64,000 nucleotides of DNA from Roseinatronobacter monicus (GTDB lineage: Bacteria; Pseudomonadota; Alphaproteobacteria; Rhodobacterales; Rhodobacteraceae): assembly GCF_006716865.1 (NCBI RefSeq), contig NZ_VFPT01000001.1, forward strand, positions 677,001 through 741,000, in the 5' to 3' direction. The notes under the pieces were generated by a model, which saw nothing but the letters and a program-made list of their open reading frames with translations, made no database searches and had not been told where the DNA came from. Position numbers and translations under genes: made by a program. This document shows, piece after piece, positions 17,678-26,338 of this stretch. Position 1 is the first letter of the stretch. Each line of letters opens with the position of its first letter.

Positions 17678-18390
17678 CGCGCACTCCTTGCCAGTTTTCG
17701 CCACAGCATGTTGCGGCCCACTTGCGCGAAGGACACGACTTGCCGGTCTGCCCCGCGCGGGGCGTTTAGCCTGTCCAGCAAAGTCATCGCCACAGCGCGC
17801 GGTGACAGGAACAGACTGTCCATCATGTCGCGCGGGCGGCCTGCGCGTTCTGACATGCCGGTTGCGACCGGGCCGGGATGCAGAACCCGCACGCGAACCT
17901 GCCCGCGCCATTCTTCGGCCAAGGCACGCCCGAACCCATCCAGCGCGCCCTTGCTGGCGGCATAGACCGGCATCCCCGCTGCACCCCTATGCGCGACAGA
18001 CCCAATCAGCCCCAATGTGCCACCTTGCAGCTTGGGGTATAGCGCCTGCGCAAGCTGTAGATTGGTGTCAAAGTTGATCTGAAGAACCTCTGTCATCTCG
18101 GCCGCCGTCTCGGCGTGCAAGGGGCGATACCGCCCGGCACCTGCATTCAGAATCGCAAGGGGCAGAGTGCCTGCCACCTGCTGCGTGGTCCATTCCGTGA
18201 TCTGCAAGGCCGCACCCGGTTGGTTCAGGTCCACTTGCAGATAGGCGCAATCTGGGTAATCGTTGGGCAAGTCCTGCAAGGGCCTGCGTCCCGTTCCCAG
18301 CACCCGGTAGCCCCGCACGACCAGCTCTTGCGCCAGCGCCAGCCCCAACCCATGCGAGGCCCCTGTCAGCAGGCAGGTTTTTTCTGACAT
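17674..18390 (-). CDS. Short-chain dehydrogenase/reductase (first of tandem pair)
   Basis: 238-residue SDR. Cofactor motif TGASHGLGLALA near the N-terminus, AILNAGAG in the NNAG position, the catalytic Ser in IGSVAHRG and YAASK as the Tyr-Lys pair (about residue 140). No membrane span. It leads a two-gene unit with the following SDR (four-base overlap). The divergent gene at 18563 is the upstream neighbour across a 172-base gap. The substrate cannot be told: SDRs of this length act on sugars, lipids or alcohols. Secure only as to family. Confidence 0.9.
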   Translation of the reverse strand: MSEKTCLLTGASHGLGLALAQELVVRGYRVLGTGRRPLQDLPNDYPDCAYLQVDLNQPGAALQITEWTTQQVAGTLPLAILNAGAGRYRPLHAETAAEMTEVLQINFDTNLQLAQALYPKLQGGTLGLIGSVAHRGAAGMPVYAASKGALDGFGRALAEEWRGQVRVRVLHPGPVATGMSERAGRPRDMMDSLFLSPRAVAMTLLDRLNAPRGADRQVVSFAQVGRNMLWRKLARSAR

Positions 18391-18562
18391 TGTTAACTCT
18401 CCCCACGGCCCCGCGCATCGCGCTTCCTCGCCTTATATGCACCCCGTCGAAGATGTGACAGAGGCGGGCAAGGTCAATGCGCTTTCTGGGACACGCCTTG
18501 TCACGACGCTTCTCATACCTTCCGATCCTTGATGGCGCGGCTTTCTGCGCCATACTTACCGC

Positions 18563-19249
18563 ATGTTCATTCTAAGCCCCGACACAGTCGCCAATCGCAC
18601 CGCCCTCGATATCCGCTGGTTGCCCCGGCGGTTTCTGGGGCGCACCTTCCTGTGGCCCCGGCAGGGGGGCTGGCGGCTGTGCCTGCGCGTGGTGTTCGAG
18701 ACGGAGGTGCTGCGCTATTCGCTTTCGTTGTTGCCCTTCGTGATTGCCGCACTGGTCTGGCAGGACTACGCGATCATCATCGCAAAAGCTCCGATCCTGA
18801 TGCTGATAGCGATCTATCTGGTCGAGGCACGGCTGCTGCGCGCCACGCCTGCCCAGCGCGCGGCCTTGGTGTCTGAGGCGCAGGCAGATAGCGGGCTGGA
18901 CATGCTGCGCGCACGGGCCCGCGCCATCCTGACCAAGATCGCCGCGCGGCGCGGGCTGGACTCGGGCTGCCTGCATCTGGTGGTCGAGCAATCCGACCTG
19001 CTGCGGGTCGCGCCCCTGTCGCTGGTGTCCGTTCAGTCGGAGGAGGGGCCAGAGCTGTTGGCGCTGGATGCGCAAGAGCGTGCTTTGATCGAAGACACGC
19101 TTTTCGTACCCCCCCTGACCGAGCGCGCCTTGCAGCGCATCGGGCTGGCCCGCAAGATCGAGATACATGATGTGAGCTTTGCCCCTGCCCAGATATCGGC
19201 CCATGCGCGGATGGCGGCCCTGATGGCCGCGCGCTCAGCGGGCGAGTGA
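18563..19249 (+). CDS. Unrecognised membrane protein, 228 residues
   Basis: I do not recognise the family. Two predicted membrane spans lie near residues 52-70 (SLSLLPFVIAALVW) and 72-92 (YAIIIAKAPILMLIAIYLVE), preceded by a basic and aromatic N-terminus. The remaining 135 residues look soluble, with a helical, Ala- and Arg-rich stretch (about 95-140) and then mixed alpha/beta sequence containing LHLVVEQSDLLRVAPLSLVSV. Plain codon use in keeping with its neighbours supports a real gene. It converges on the VWA-like gene with a 15-base overlap at the 3' ends. No functional claim is made. Confidence 0.7.
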   Translation: MFILSPDTVANRTALDIRWLPRRFLGRTFLWPRQGGWRLCLRVVFETEVLRYSLSLLPFVIAALVWQDYAIIIAKAPILMLIAIYLVEARLLRATPAQRAALVSEAQADSGLDMLRARARAILTKIAARRGLDSGCLHLVVEQSDLLRVAPLSLVSVQSEEGPELLALDAQERALIEDTLFVPPLTERALQRIGLARKIEIHDVSFAPAQISAHARMAALMAARSAGE

Positions 19250-20545
19250 CAGCACATGCCCAAAGGGCATGGCGCGGGGCTGTGCATCGGGGCTGGCCCA
19301 TATGACAGGGCAGTTTGGGGCGCGGTCGCCTGCGGGGCCGTCAAGATCGCTTAGCACGACCAGAACTGACGCGGCCAGATGGCTGGCATGTGCCAGAACC
19401 GGACGGAAATCGGTGCCGCCGCCTTGCGGCAGGTCCAGCGTTGCCAAGGTCTGACGCCAGTTGGCGGGATCGAGCGGGATCTCGCTGTGGATATCCTCGT
19501 CAAATATCAGCAGTGTCACGCGGGCTTGCAGGCGTCGGGCAATGCCGCTGGCTTCGGCCATCAACCGGCGCAACACCTCCACTGGGATCGAGCCGGAGCA
19601 ATCCAGCGCCACCACAATCGCGGGGCTGGCTTGCGGTGCTTGCAGGCGGGGTTGCCAAGGGGGCAGGGCTGCGCCCGATTGTACAGCAAGACCTGCCTGC
19701 GCCAGCCACCGCCGCGCGGGGCGCGTGCTGCTTGGCGCAGGCTTTTGCAGCATGGCGCGCAGCAACAGCCGACGCAGCACCACTTCCCACGGAGTATGGG
19801 GTTGCGGCAGATCAGCCAGACGCAGCCCAAGCGCACCCAGACCCACACCCGCCATGCGCCCTGCGGACAGCGCGCGCGCCAGGTGCGCGCGCCAGTCGCC
19901 TGTATCGCTATGATCTGGCGCAGAGCTGTCATCCGCATCCGCAGGGGCGAAGTCTGGCTGAAATCCTTGCTCTTGTGCATGGGCGCGCGCCGTGGCGGCT
20001 GTCTCGCGGCGCGCATTCTGCCCCCGCCCCCCGCGGGTGCCGGTCTGCACAAGGCGATGATACAGCCGCTCTGCATCCCATTCGGCCAGCAGGTTTTGGG
20101 CGTCCGGTTCTGTGCCAATCGACTGCATCAGGCGCGACAGTGTCAGCGCCGGGCGGGGCAGGGCATGGCCTGCGGCCAGCAACGCTTCGTTTATCAGCGC
20201 GTCGCAGCCGATCTGCCACAGGTCTGGTGCGAAATCCGGCCCCAGCCGCTCGACCATCGCCTGCATCCGGCCGGGATGTTGCAGCGCCACATGCAGGATA
20301 TGATGGCCCGCAAGTCCGATCTGCTCGTGCAAGGGCAGCGCCTCAAACCCTGCGCCATAGCGAATTTCATCCCCCCATGTTGCGGCCAAAGGGGTATCGT
20401 CATCATCGCGGTGCCGGCACCAAAGCGAGAGTGCCGCCAGTGCAGGATCCGCTTCAGTCAGGGCCTGCAAGGCGGCGGTCGCGCGTCTTGTGTGGCGCAA
20501 CTCAGCCAAGGCCCGCAGCGCCGCGTTCGCTGGCATAGGCCGCAT
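19235..20545 (-). CDS. DUF2201-type putative metallopeptidase with VWA-like domain
   Basis: 436 residues. N-terminal metallopeptidase-like domain (about 1-200) with GLAGHHILHVALQHPGRM near residue 77, a zincin-like H-x3-H core in which the usual catalytic Glu position is not conserved, so activity is doubtful. The C-terminal VWA-like domain (about 310-436) starts IVVALDCSGSIPVEVLRRLM, a MIDAS-type D-x-S-x-S motif. Pairs of such proteins with a MoxR-like AAA ATPase are common, and here that ATPase is the upstream gene, overlapping by 44 bases. By analogy with MoxR-VWA systems the pair may remodel or load a partner protein; the partner is unknown. Start may be the ATG at 20545 or 20536. Confidence 0.85.
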   Translation of the reverse strand: MRPMPANAALRALAELRHTRRATAALQALTEADPALAALSLWCRHRDDDDTPLAATWGDEIRYGAGFEALPLHEQIGLAGHHILHVALQHPGRMQAMVERLGPDFAPDLWQIGCDALINEALLAAGHALPRPALTLSRLMQSIGTEPDAQNLLAEWDAERLYHRLVQTGTRGGRGQNARRETAATARAHAQEQGFQPDFAPADADDSSAPDHSDTGDWRAHLARALSAGRMAGVGLGALGLRLADLPQPHTPWEVVLRRLLLRAMLQKPAPSSTRPARRWLAQAGLAVQSGAALPPWQPRLQAPQASPAIVVALDCSGSIPVEVLRRLMAEASGIARRLQARVTLLIFDEDIHSEIPLDPANWRQTLATLDLPQGGGTDFRPVLAHASHLAASVLVVLSDLDGPAGDRAPNCPVIWASPDAQPRAMPFGHVLSLAR

Positions 20546-21608
20546 AGGCGGGCGAACTCAGGAATGACTCTTGCCAGCCATGCTCTAATGCTTTGGCGAT
20601 CAGCAATTCAAACCCATGCGTGCCAAGCTCCGCCAGTGGCATGGCTGCGAAGGGCGCGCCGCGCAGTTCCGCCAGCCCCCGCAATTCAGCCATGATCTCG
20701 ATAATCAAGGGCAAGTTCTGTGCGTCCGCCCGCCCCACCAGCGCATAGACCAGCGCGGTCATGCCATGCAGCGATGCCGGGTAAAGTGCTGCGCGGTCCT
20801 TGTTGGCCAGCAGCGCTTCAAGCTGGACTGTGGCGGCGATATCTTCGGCGATCAAGCGAAACTCTGCCGCGACATTTTCGCCAAGCACGCCCGCAAGGGC
20901 GATGTTGCGCAAACCCCGATCCTTGATCGTGCCCATCAGCGCCGAGGCGCGCGCCCAAGATCGCGGTGTGCAGGCAATCATCTCACAACGGCGCAAGGCG
21001 TCTTGCGTGGTATCAAGGCAGTCCGGTCGCGTACGGATAAAGGCAATCACCGCAGGGTCCAGCGCATTGGGCACAGCGAAGTTGCGCAACCAGTCATCGG
21101 CATTGGCCCCAAGGCGCAGATGGATCAACCGGTCTGACAGCGCGGTTCCCATTTCGTAGGCAATCGCGCCATCCTCGACCATATTGCCCGCAGCAACCAG
21201 AAAACAGCTGTCGGGCAGCTTATGTGGGCCGACACGGCGTTCCTGTAACAAACCGTAGACTGTGGGCTGAAGATGCGGCGGTGCGGCGGTCAATTCATCC
21301 AGAAACAGAACTGACGGGGTATTCGGGTCGTCGGGCAGGTCTTCGGGCCGGAACCAAATTGTGCGCTTTGCCTCAAGATCGAAAAAGGGCAGGCCGCGCA
21401 GGTCTTGCGGCTCAATCGTGGTCAGGCGCAGGTCATACAGCCGCGCGCCGATGTCACGTGCGAATTTCTGGACGATCTCGGTCTTGCCGATGCCGGGGCT
21501 GCCATGCAGCATCCAGCTTGCCAAAAATCCGTGCGCATTCTGCGCTTCCCACCCTGCTCGCAACAGCAAAAGCGCCTGACCTGTTGCAATTGAGGGGGTG
21601 TTAACCAT
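20502..21608 (-). CDS. MoxR-like AAA+ ATPase
   Basis: 368-residue AAA+ ATPase. Walker A GSPGIGKTE (about residue 36), Walker B VLFLDELTAAPP (about 99), sensor-1-like AAGNMVEDGAI (about 141) and an arginine-finger region after SDRLIHLRL. The C-terminal lid is alpha-helical. Translated with the downstream VWA-like protein through a 44-base overlap; together they resemble MoxR-VWA chaperone pairs that activate or insert cofactors into target enzymes. The chemically related CobS-CobT pair works the same way, and CobT is encoded 4 kb away, though this ATPase lacks CobS-specific features I can recognise. Target protein unknown. Confidence 0.9.
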   Translation of the reverse strand: MVNTPSIATGQALLLLRAGWEAQNAHGFLASWMLHGSPGIGKTEIVQKFARDIGARLYDLRLTTIEPQDLRGLPFFDLEAKRTIWFRPEDLPDDPNTPSVLFLDELTAAPPHLQPTVYGLLQERRVGPHKLPDSCFLVAAGNMVEDGAIAYEMGTALSDRLIHLRLGANADDWLRNFAVPNALDPAVIAFIRTRPDCLDTTQDALRRCEMIACTPRSWARASALMGTIKDRGLRNIALAGVLGENVAAEFRLIAEDIAATVQLEALLANKDRAALYPASLHGMTALVYALVGRADAQNLPLIIEIMAELRGLAELRGAPFAAMPLAELGTHGFELLIAKALEHGWQESFLSSPAYAAYASERGAAGLG

Positions 21609-21687
21609 GACCGACCGCGTTCCACTGATGTGCTAGGCATCAGTATCTGGCCCGCTTGCGCCGTTTGGCAAGCCTGATCGCGCCGCC

Positions 21688-21718
21688 CCCCTCTCGCGCC
21701 AGATATGCGCGAGAGGGG
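21688..21718 (-). terminator. Strong hairpin behind the glutamine-synthetase-like gene
   Basis: A 12-bp perfect stem (CCCCTCTCGCGC at 21688-21699 with 21707-21718) and seven-base loop, 12 bases past the stop at 21730. No T run follows on the minus strand, so it may act as an mRNA end-stabiliser or a weak terminator. Confidence 0.6.
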
Positions 21719-21729
21719 TGGCCTCGGGT

Positions 21730-23061
21730 TCAGATGTCGAGCGTATTCTCGCGTTCCCAGCGGCTGAAATGCGACACAAAGGAATTCCATTCCTGCCGCT
21801 TGAGCTTGAGGAAAGCTTGCGAGAATTCCTTGCCCATCATCGCCACCAGTTCGTCATCGGCCTCGTAGTCGCGCAGCGCATCCAGCAGGTTCAGCGGCAG
21901 TTTCGGTGCGCCTTCGACCTTGTGGCCTTCGGCATACATGTCGATATCCCAGCGCTTGCCCGGATCGGCCTTGGAGTGAATGCCGCTCATGCCCGCCGCA
22001 ATGATCACGGCTTGCAAAAGATAGGGGTTCGCCGCGCCATCCGGCAGGCGCAATTCAAACCGCCCCGGCCCCGGAACGCGCACCATATGGGTGCGGTTAT
22101 TGCCGGTCCATGTGACCGAATTGGGGGCCCATGTGGCCCCTGACATGGTGCGCGGCGCGTTGATGCGCTTGTAGCTGTTCACAGTCGGGTTGGTGATCGC
22201 GGCCAAGGCACTGGCGTGTTTCATGATCCCGCCCAAGAAAGCCGCGCCCTGATCGGACAGGCCCAGTTCGCGGGTTGGCCCTTCGCCCTTTTCGGCAGCA
22301 AAAGCGTTCTTGCCCTTGCCGCGCCCCGGCGCATCCCAGACCGACACATGCACGTGGCAGCCATTGCCGGTCAGCCCCTCGATGGGTTTAGGCATGAAGG
22401 TCGCGCGCAGGCCGTGGTTTTCGGCCACAGATTTGACCATGAATTTGAAGAAACTGTGCTTGTCCGCAGTGACAAGTGCGTCGTCGAAATCCCAGTTCAT
22501 CTCGAACTGGCCATTCGCATCTTCATGGTCGTTCTGATACGGGCCCCAGCCCAGATCGAGCATATAATCGCAAATCTCGCGCACAACATCATAGCGGCGC
22601 ATGATCGCCTGCTGGTCGTAGCAGGGTTTCGCGGCGGTGTCGTAAGGGTCGGAAATCTGCTGGCCATCAGGGGTCAGCAAGAAAAACTCGGCCTCGATGC
22701 CGGTTTTGACATGCAAGCCCTCTTTCGCGGCTTCCGCAATCTGGCGGCGAAGCACGTTGCGCGGGGCTTGTGCGACATCCTGCCCTTCCATCACGCAATC
22801 CGCCGCCACCCATGCCACTTCGGGCTTCCACGGAATTTGAATGACCGAAGCCGGGTCCGGCACGGCCAGCATGTCGGGATGCGCAGGCGTCAGGTCCAGC
22901 CATGTGGCGAAACCGGCAAATCCGGCACCATCTTCCTGCATATCGGCAATGGCCTGCGTCGGTACCAGCTTTGCGCGCTGGCCGCCGAACAGGTCGGTGA
23001 AGGAAATCATGAAGTATTTGACGCCGCGCTCGGCTGCGAAATTTGCAAGATCTTGTGTCAT
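21730..23061 (-). CDS. Type III glutamine synthetase-like ligase (GlnT / GmaS type)
   Basis: 443 residues, cytoplasmic, ATP-dependent ligation of an amine to the gamma-carboxyl of glutamate. Motifs of the glutamine synthetase fold: GIEAEFFLL with the metal-binding Glu (about 121), NDHEDANGQFEMNWDFDD (about 176-193), NGCHVHVS (about 233), and the FELRLPDGAANPYL segment (about 339). The same family holds GlnT (ammonia as substrate) and gamma-glutamylmethylamide synthetase GmaS (methylamine). The gene order with glxBCD/mgsABC-like genes fits both, and the two cannot be told apart by eye. Last gene of the four-gene unit, 76 bases after the glutamate-synthase-like gene. Confidence 0.85.
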   Translation of the reverse strand: MTQDLANFAAERGVKYFMISFTDLFGGQRAKLVPTQAIADMQEDGAGFAGFATWLDLTPAHPDMLAVPDPASVIQIPWKPEVAWVAADCVMEGQDVAQAPRNVLRRQIAEAAKEGLHVKTGIEAEFFLLTPDGQQISDPYDTAAKPCYDQQAIMRRYDVVREICDYMLDLGWGPYQNDHEDANGQFEMNWDFDDALVTADKHSFFKFMVKSVAENHGLRATFMPKPIEGLTGNGCHVHVSVWDAPGRGKGKNAFAAEKGEGPTRELGLSDQGAAFLGGIMKHASALAAITNPTVNSYKRINAPRTMSGATWAPNSVTWTGNNRTHMVRVPGPGRFELRLPDGAANPYLLQAVIIAAGMSGIHSKADPGKRWDIDMYAEGHKVEGAPKLPLNLLDALRDYEADDELVAMMGKEFSQAFLKLKRQEWNSFVSHFSRWERENTLDI

Positions 23062-23137
23062 GCTGTCCTGTCCCTGTTGGTCGCGTGTTCGATAAAGAAA
23101 GGCGCGGGCCAGAACGTTGTCTGACCCGCGTTTGATT

Positions 23138-24481
23138 TCAGTAAGCGGTTCCCGGTTTGCCGGGATACCAGTCTGTGCCTGCCAGCGGGATCTGGGCCAT
23201 GGCCGCGGCCCCCATTGTCAGGGCGCACAGGTCTTCGGGTTCCAGATTGTGCAGGTGGTTGTGGCCGCAGGCGCGCGCGATGGTCTGCGCTTCCAGCGTC
23301 ATCACCTTCAGGTAATTGCGCAAGCGCCGACCTGCGTCCACAGGGTCCAGCCGCGCGGCAAGTTCGGGGTCTTGGGTGGTGATGCCCGCGGGGTCGCGGC
23401 CTTCGTGCCAGTCGTCATAGGCACCAGTTGTGGTGCCCAGCTTCTGATACTCTGCCTCCCATTTCGGATCATTATCGCCCAACGCGATCAGCGCGGCCGT
23501 GCCAATCGCCACTGCATCCGCGCCCAAGGCCATGGCCTTGGCTACATCGGCCCCAGTCCGAATGCCACCCGAGACGATCAGTTGCACCTCGCGGTGCATA
23601 CCAAGGTCTTGCAACGCGCGCACCGCAGGGCGGATGCAGGCGAGGGTTGGCAGGCCCACATTCTCGATAAAGACATCCTGCGTGGCCGCTGTGCCGCCCT
23701 GCATCCCGTCGAGAACCACCACATCCGCGCCCGCCTTGACCGCCAGCGCCGTGTCGTAATAGGGCCGCGTGCCGCCCACTTTCACATAGATCGGGACGCG
23801 CCAGCCCGTGATCTCGCGCAACTCCAGAATCTTGATTTCCAGATCATCGGGGCCGGTCCAGTCGGGGTGACGACAGGCCGAGCGCTGGTCGATCCCCTTG
23901 GGCAGGGTGCGCATTTCGGCAACACGGTCGGAAATCTTCTGACCCAGCAACATGCCGCCCCCGCCCGGTTTGGCACCCTGACCCACCACGATTTCAATCG
24001 CATCTGCCCGGCGCAGGTCATCAGGGTTCATGCCATAGCGTGACGGCAGGTATTGATAGACGAGTGTTTGCGAATGCCCGCGCTCTTCTTCGGTCATGCC
24101 GCCATCGCCTGTGGTGGTCGAGGTGCCCGCCGCCGACGCGCCGCGCCCCAGCGCTTCCTTGGCCTGCGCCGACAGTGCGCCAAAGCTCATGCCCGCGATG
24201 GTGATGGGAATGTCCAGCTTGATCGGGTTCTTGGCAAACCGCGTGCCAAGGGTGACGCTGGTGTCGCATTTCTCGCGGTAGCCTTCCAGCGGGTAGCGGC
24301 TGATGGAGGCACCCAGAAACAACAGATCATCGAAATGCGGAACTTTGCGCTTCGCGCCACCCCCGCGAATGTCATAGATGCCCGTTGCCGCCGCACGCCG
24401 GATTTCGGCATTGATCGGGTTTGAGAAAGTTGCCGACTGGATCGGCACTGTCTGCGGAATACGCTTGTCGTGTTCATTCAT
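23138..24481 (-). CDS. FMN-dependent glutamate synthase-like protein (GlxD / MgsC type)
   Basis: 447 residues matching the FMN/iron-sulfur synthase domain of the glutamate synthase large subunit. Phosphate and flavin-binding segments include GMSFGALSAQAKEALGRGAS (about 95-115), VGQGAKPGGGGMLLGQKI (about 178), VKVGGTRPYYDT and DGMQGGTAATQD (about 265-275). The region after residue 390 carries Cys and His (ACGHNHLHNLEPEDLCAL). In N-methylglutamate synthase (MgsABC) and in Glx clusters this is the synthase module working with separate amidotransferase and GXGXG subunits, as encoded next door. It would transfer ammonia or methylamine to an oxo acid, and which one is not decided by sequence alone. 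Confidence 0.88.
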   Translation of the reverse strand: MNEHDKRIPQTVPIQSATFSNPINAEIRRAAATGIYDIRGGGAKRKVPHFDDLLFLGASISRYPLEGYREKCDTSVTLGTRFAKNPIKLDIPITIAGMSFGALSAQAKEALGRGASAAGTSTTTGDGGMTEEERGHSQTLVYQYLPSRYGMNPDDLRRADAIEIVVGQGAKPGGGGMLLGQKISDRVAEMRTLPKGIDQRSACRHPDWTGPDDLEIKILELREITGWRVPIYVKVGGTRPYYDTALAVKAGADVVVLDGMQGGTAATQDVFIENVGLPTLACIRPAVRALQDLGMHREVQLIVSGGIRTGADVAKAMALGADAVAIGTAALIALGDNDPKWEAEYQKLGTTTGAYDDWHEGRDPAGITTQDPELAARLDPVDAGRRLRNYLKVMTLEAQTIARACGHNHLHNLEPEDLCALTMGAAAMAQIPLAGTDWYPGKPGTAY

Positions 24482-24494
24482 GAGTCAGGTTTCC

Positions 24495-25178
24495 TCAATA
24501 CGCCGCAGCATTGTCAATGTCGAAGTTATACAGGTTTCGGGCTGATCCGTAGCGGCGAAATTCCTCTGGTTTGGCATCAACCCCTGCACGGTCCAGAAGA
24601 TCGCGCAGGATTTCCAGATGCTCGGGGCGCATGTCCTTCTCGACACAATCCGCGCCAAGGCTTTTGACCGAGCCGCGCACGAACAGACGTGCCTCATAGA
24701 GCGAGTCGCCCAAAGCGTCGCCCGCATCGCCGCAGACCACCAGATTGCCTGCCTGCCCCATAAAGGCCGACATATGACCGATATTTCCCTGCACGACGAT
24801 GTCGATGCCTTTCATCGAAATCCCGCAGCGTGACGCGGCATTGCCTTTGATGACCAGCAACCCGCCGCGCCCGGTGGCCCCGGCATACTGGCTGGCATCA
24901 CCGTCAATGATAACCGTGCCCGACATCATGTTTTCGGCCACACCCGGCCCTGCCGAGCCGGTGACATGTACCGTCGCCTGCTTGTTCATGCCTGCGCAAT
25001 AATAGCCGGTAGAGCCGCGCACAGTCACTTCAATCGGGGCATCCAGCCCCACAGCGATGGCATGTGCGCCGCGCGGGTTTTCAATATCCCATTGCGTTGC
25101 GTTGGTCTGGTCTGTCTGCGCCTGAAGGGTTGCGTTCATGTCGCGCAGGGTTTGGGTTGCAAGATCAATCGTTTGCAT
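24495..25178 (-). CDS. GXGXG-domain subunit (GlxC / MgsB type)
   Basis: 227 residues corresponding to the C-terminal beta-helix (GXGXG) domain of glutamate synthase, as a separate polypeptide. Repeated glycine-turn strands are visible: GYYCAGMNKQATVHVTGSAG, GTVIIDGDASQYAGATGRGG and GNIGHMSAFMGQAGNLVVCG. It has no catalytic site of its own and couples the amidotransferase to the synthase. Three bases separate it from the upstream glxB-like stop and 13 from the next start, so this is a tight operon. Family call is secure, pathway as discussed for its neighbours. Confidence 0.9.
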   Translation of the reverse strand: MQTIDLATQTLRDMNATLQAQTDQTNATQWDIENPRGAHAIAVGLDAPIEVTVRGSTGYYCAGMNKQATVHVTGSAGPGVAENMMSGTVIIDGDASQYAGATGRGGLLVIKGNAASRCGISMKGIDIVVQGNIGHMSAFMGQAGNLVVCGDAGDALGDSLYEARLFVRGSVKSLGADCVEKDMRPEHLEILRDLLDRAGVDAKPEEFRRYGSARNLYNFDIDNAAAY

Positions 25179-25181
25179 GGG

Positions 25182-26078
25182 TCAATGGCTCCAGAAATAG
25201 ACAGTTGCGGGCTCGGGTTCCCAGACGCGGGCCGCCTCAATCCCCGGCAGGTTCACCAGCGCGCGATACTCAGATCCGAAGGCCACATATTGGTCAGTCT
25301 CGGCCATGACAGCGGGTTTGCAGGCAATCGGATCACGGACCACGCCAAAGCCATTCTTGGTGCCGACAACAAAGGTGAAGAATCCGTCAAGGTCTTCAAG
25401 CGTGCCTTCCAGCGCTTCGCCCAGTGACGCGCCGTTCTGCATTTTCCATGTCAGATAGGCCGCGCCCACTTCGGTGTCGTTCTGGCTTTCGATCCGCACG
25501 CCTTCGCGCCGCAATTTGCGCCGCCAGTTATTGTGGTTGGAGAGCGAGCCATTGTGCACAAGGCATTGGTCGGACCCGGTCGAGAACGGATGCGCGCCTT
25601 GTGTCGTGACGGCCGATTCAGTGGCCATGCGGGTGTGCCCGATCCCATGCGTGCCCGACATCGCCGCCAGATTGAACCGCGCGGCCACGTCCTTGGGCAG
25701 GCCCACGGCCTTGTAGATTTCGACATTCGCGCCATCGCTCATGACCCGCAGGCCGGGGCGCAACTCAGCAAGGGCGGCGCGGGCATGTTCGGCCTTGTCG
25801 GCAGGCAGGCTTAGAACCGCGTGGCTGTCTGCACGGCGCAGATCAACCTCGGCCCCGATCGCAGCACCCAGATCCGCCGCAAGCGTGGCGAAATCTGCAT
25901 CGGCCTGATCCGATTGCACAGTGAGTTTCGACAATGCCGCATTTCCGTCCCCATAGATCGCTATCCCGGCACTGTCGGGGCCACGGTCGGTCATGGTGAC
26001 CAGCATGTCCGTCAGCATCGCGCCAAGTCGTGGCTCCAGGGATTTGTCTTTCAGGAACAATCCAACAATTCCGCACAT
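25182..26078 (-). CDS. Class II glutamine amidotransferase (GlxB / MgsA type)
   Basis: 298 residues starting MCGIVGLFLKDKS: Cys2 becomes the N-terminal nucleophile after Met removal, the hallmark of class II (Ntn) amidotransferases. TDRGPDSAGIAIYG (about residue 30) and GIGHTRMATESAVTTQGAHP (about 148-167) match the glutamine-binding segments. ATG at 26078 is preceded by AAGGAG; the longer open frame to 26198 would bury the nucleophile and is rejected. First gene of the glxB-glxC-glxD-glnT-like unit. A 260-base gap to phoB upstream holds its promoter. It supplies ammonia, or a gamma-glutamyl group, to the GlxD-like synthase. Confidence 0.9.
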   Translation of the reverse strand: MCGIVGLFLKDKSLEPRLGAMLTDMLVTMTDRGPDSAGIAIYGDGNAALSKLTVQSDQADADFATLAADLGAAIGAEVDLRRADSHAVLSLPADKAEHARAALAELRPGLRVMSDGANVEIYKAVGLPKDVAARFNLAAMSGTHGIGHTRMATESAVTTQGAHPFSTGSDQCLVHNGSLSNHNNWRRKLRREGVRIESQNDTEVGAAYLTWKMQNGASLGEALEGTLEDLDGFFTFVVGTKNGFGVVRDPIACKPAVMAETDQYVAFGSEYRALVNLPGIEAARVWEPEPATVYFWSH

Positions 26079-26338
26079 CTGTGCTGCTCCTTCTCGAATG
26101 GAAGTGTTAATCTCAGGCTTAGGTGTATCCGTGGATGAGTTCAACTTGCAAGAAACATTTTTTCCTGCTGGGTGATTATTTGCCGGATTTTTACGCAAAT
26201 AGCCCCGCGCACGCGCAGGGCGAGACCTGCGCGGGCGCGCAACGAGGCAAAGCCCGCCGCGCTTCTGTCCGGCACGGTGGCGCGGCAGGCGGATATTTCA
26301 AACGGAAAGATGATTCGTGACAGGGATGCGACGGGCTG

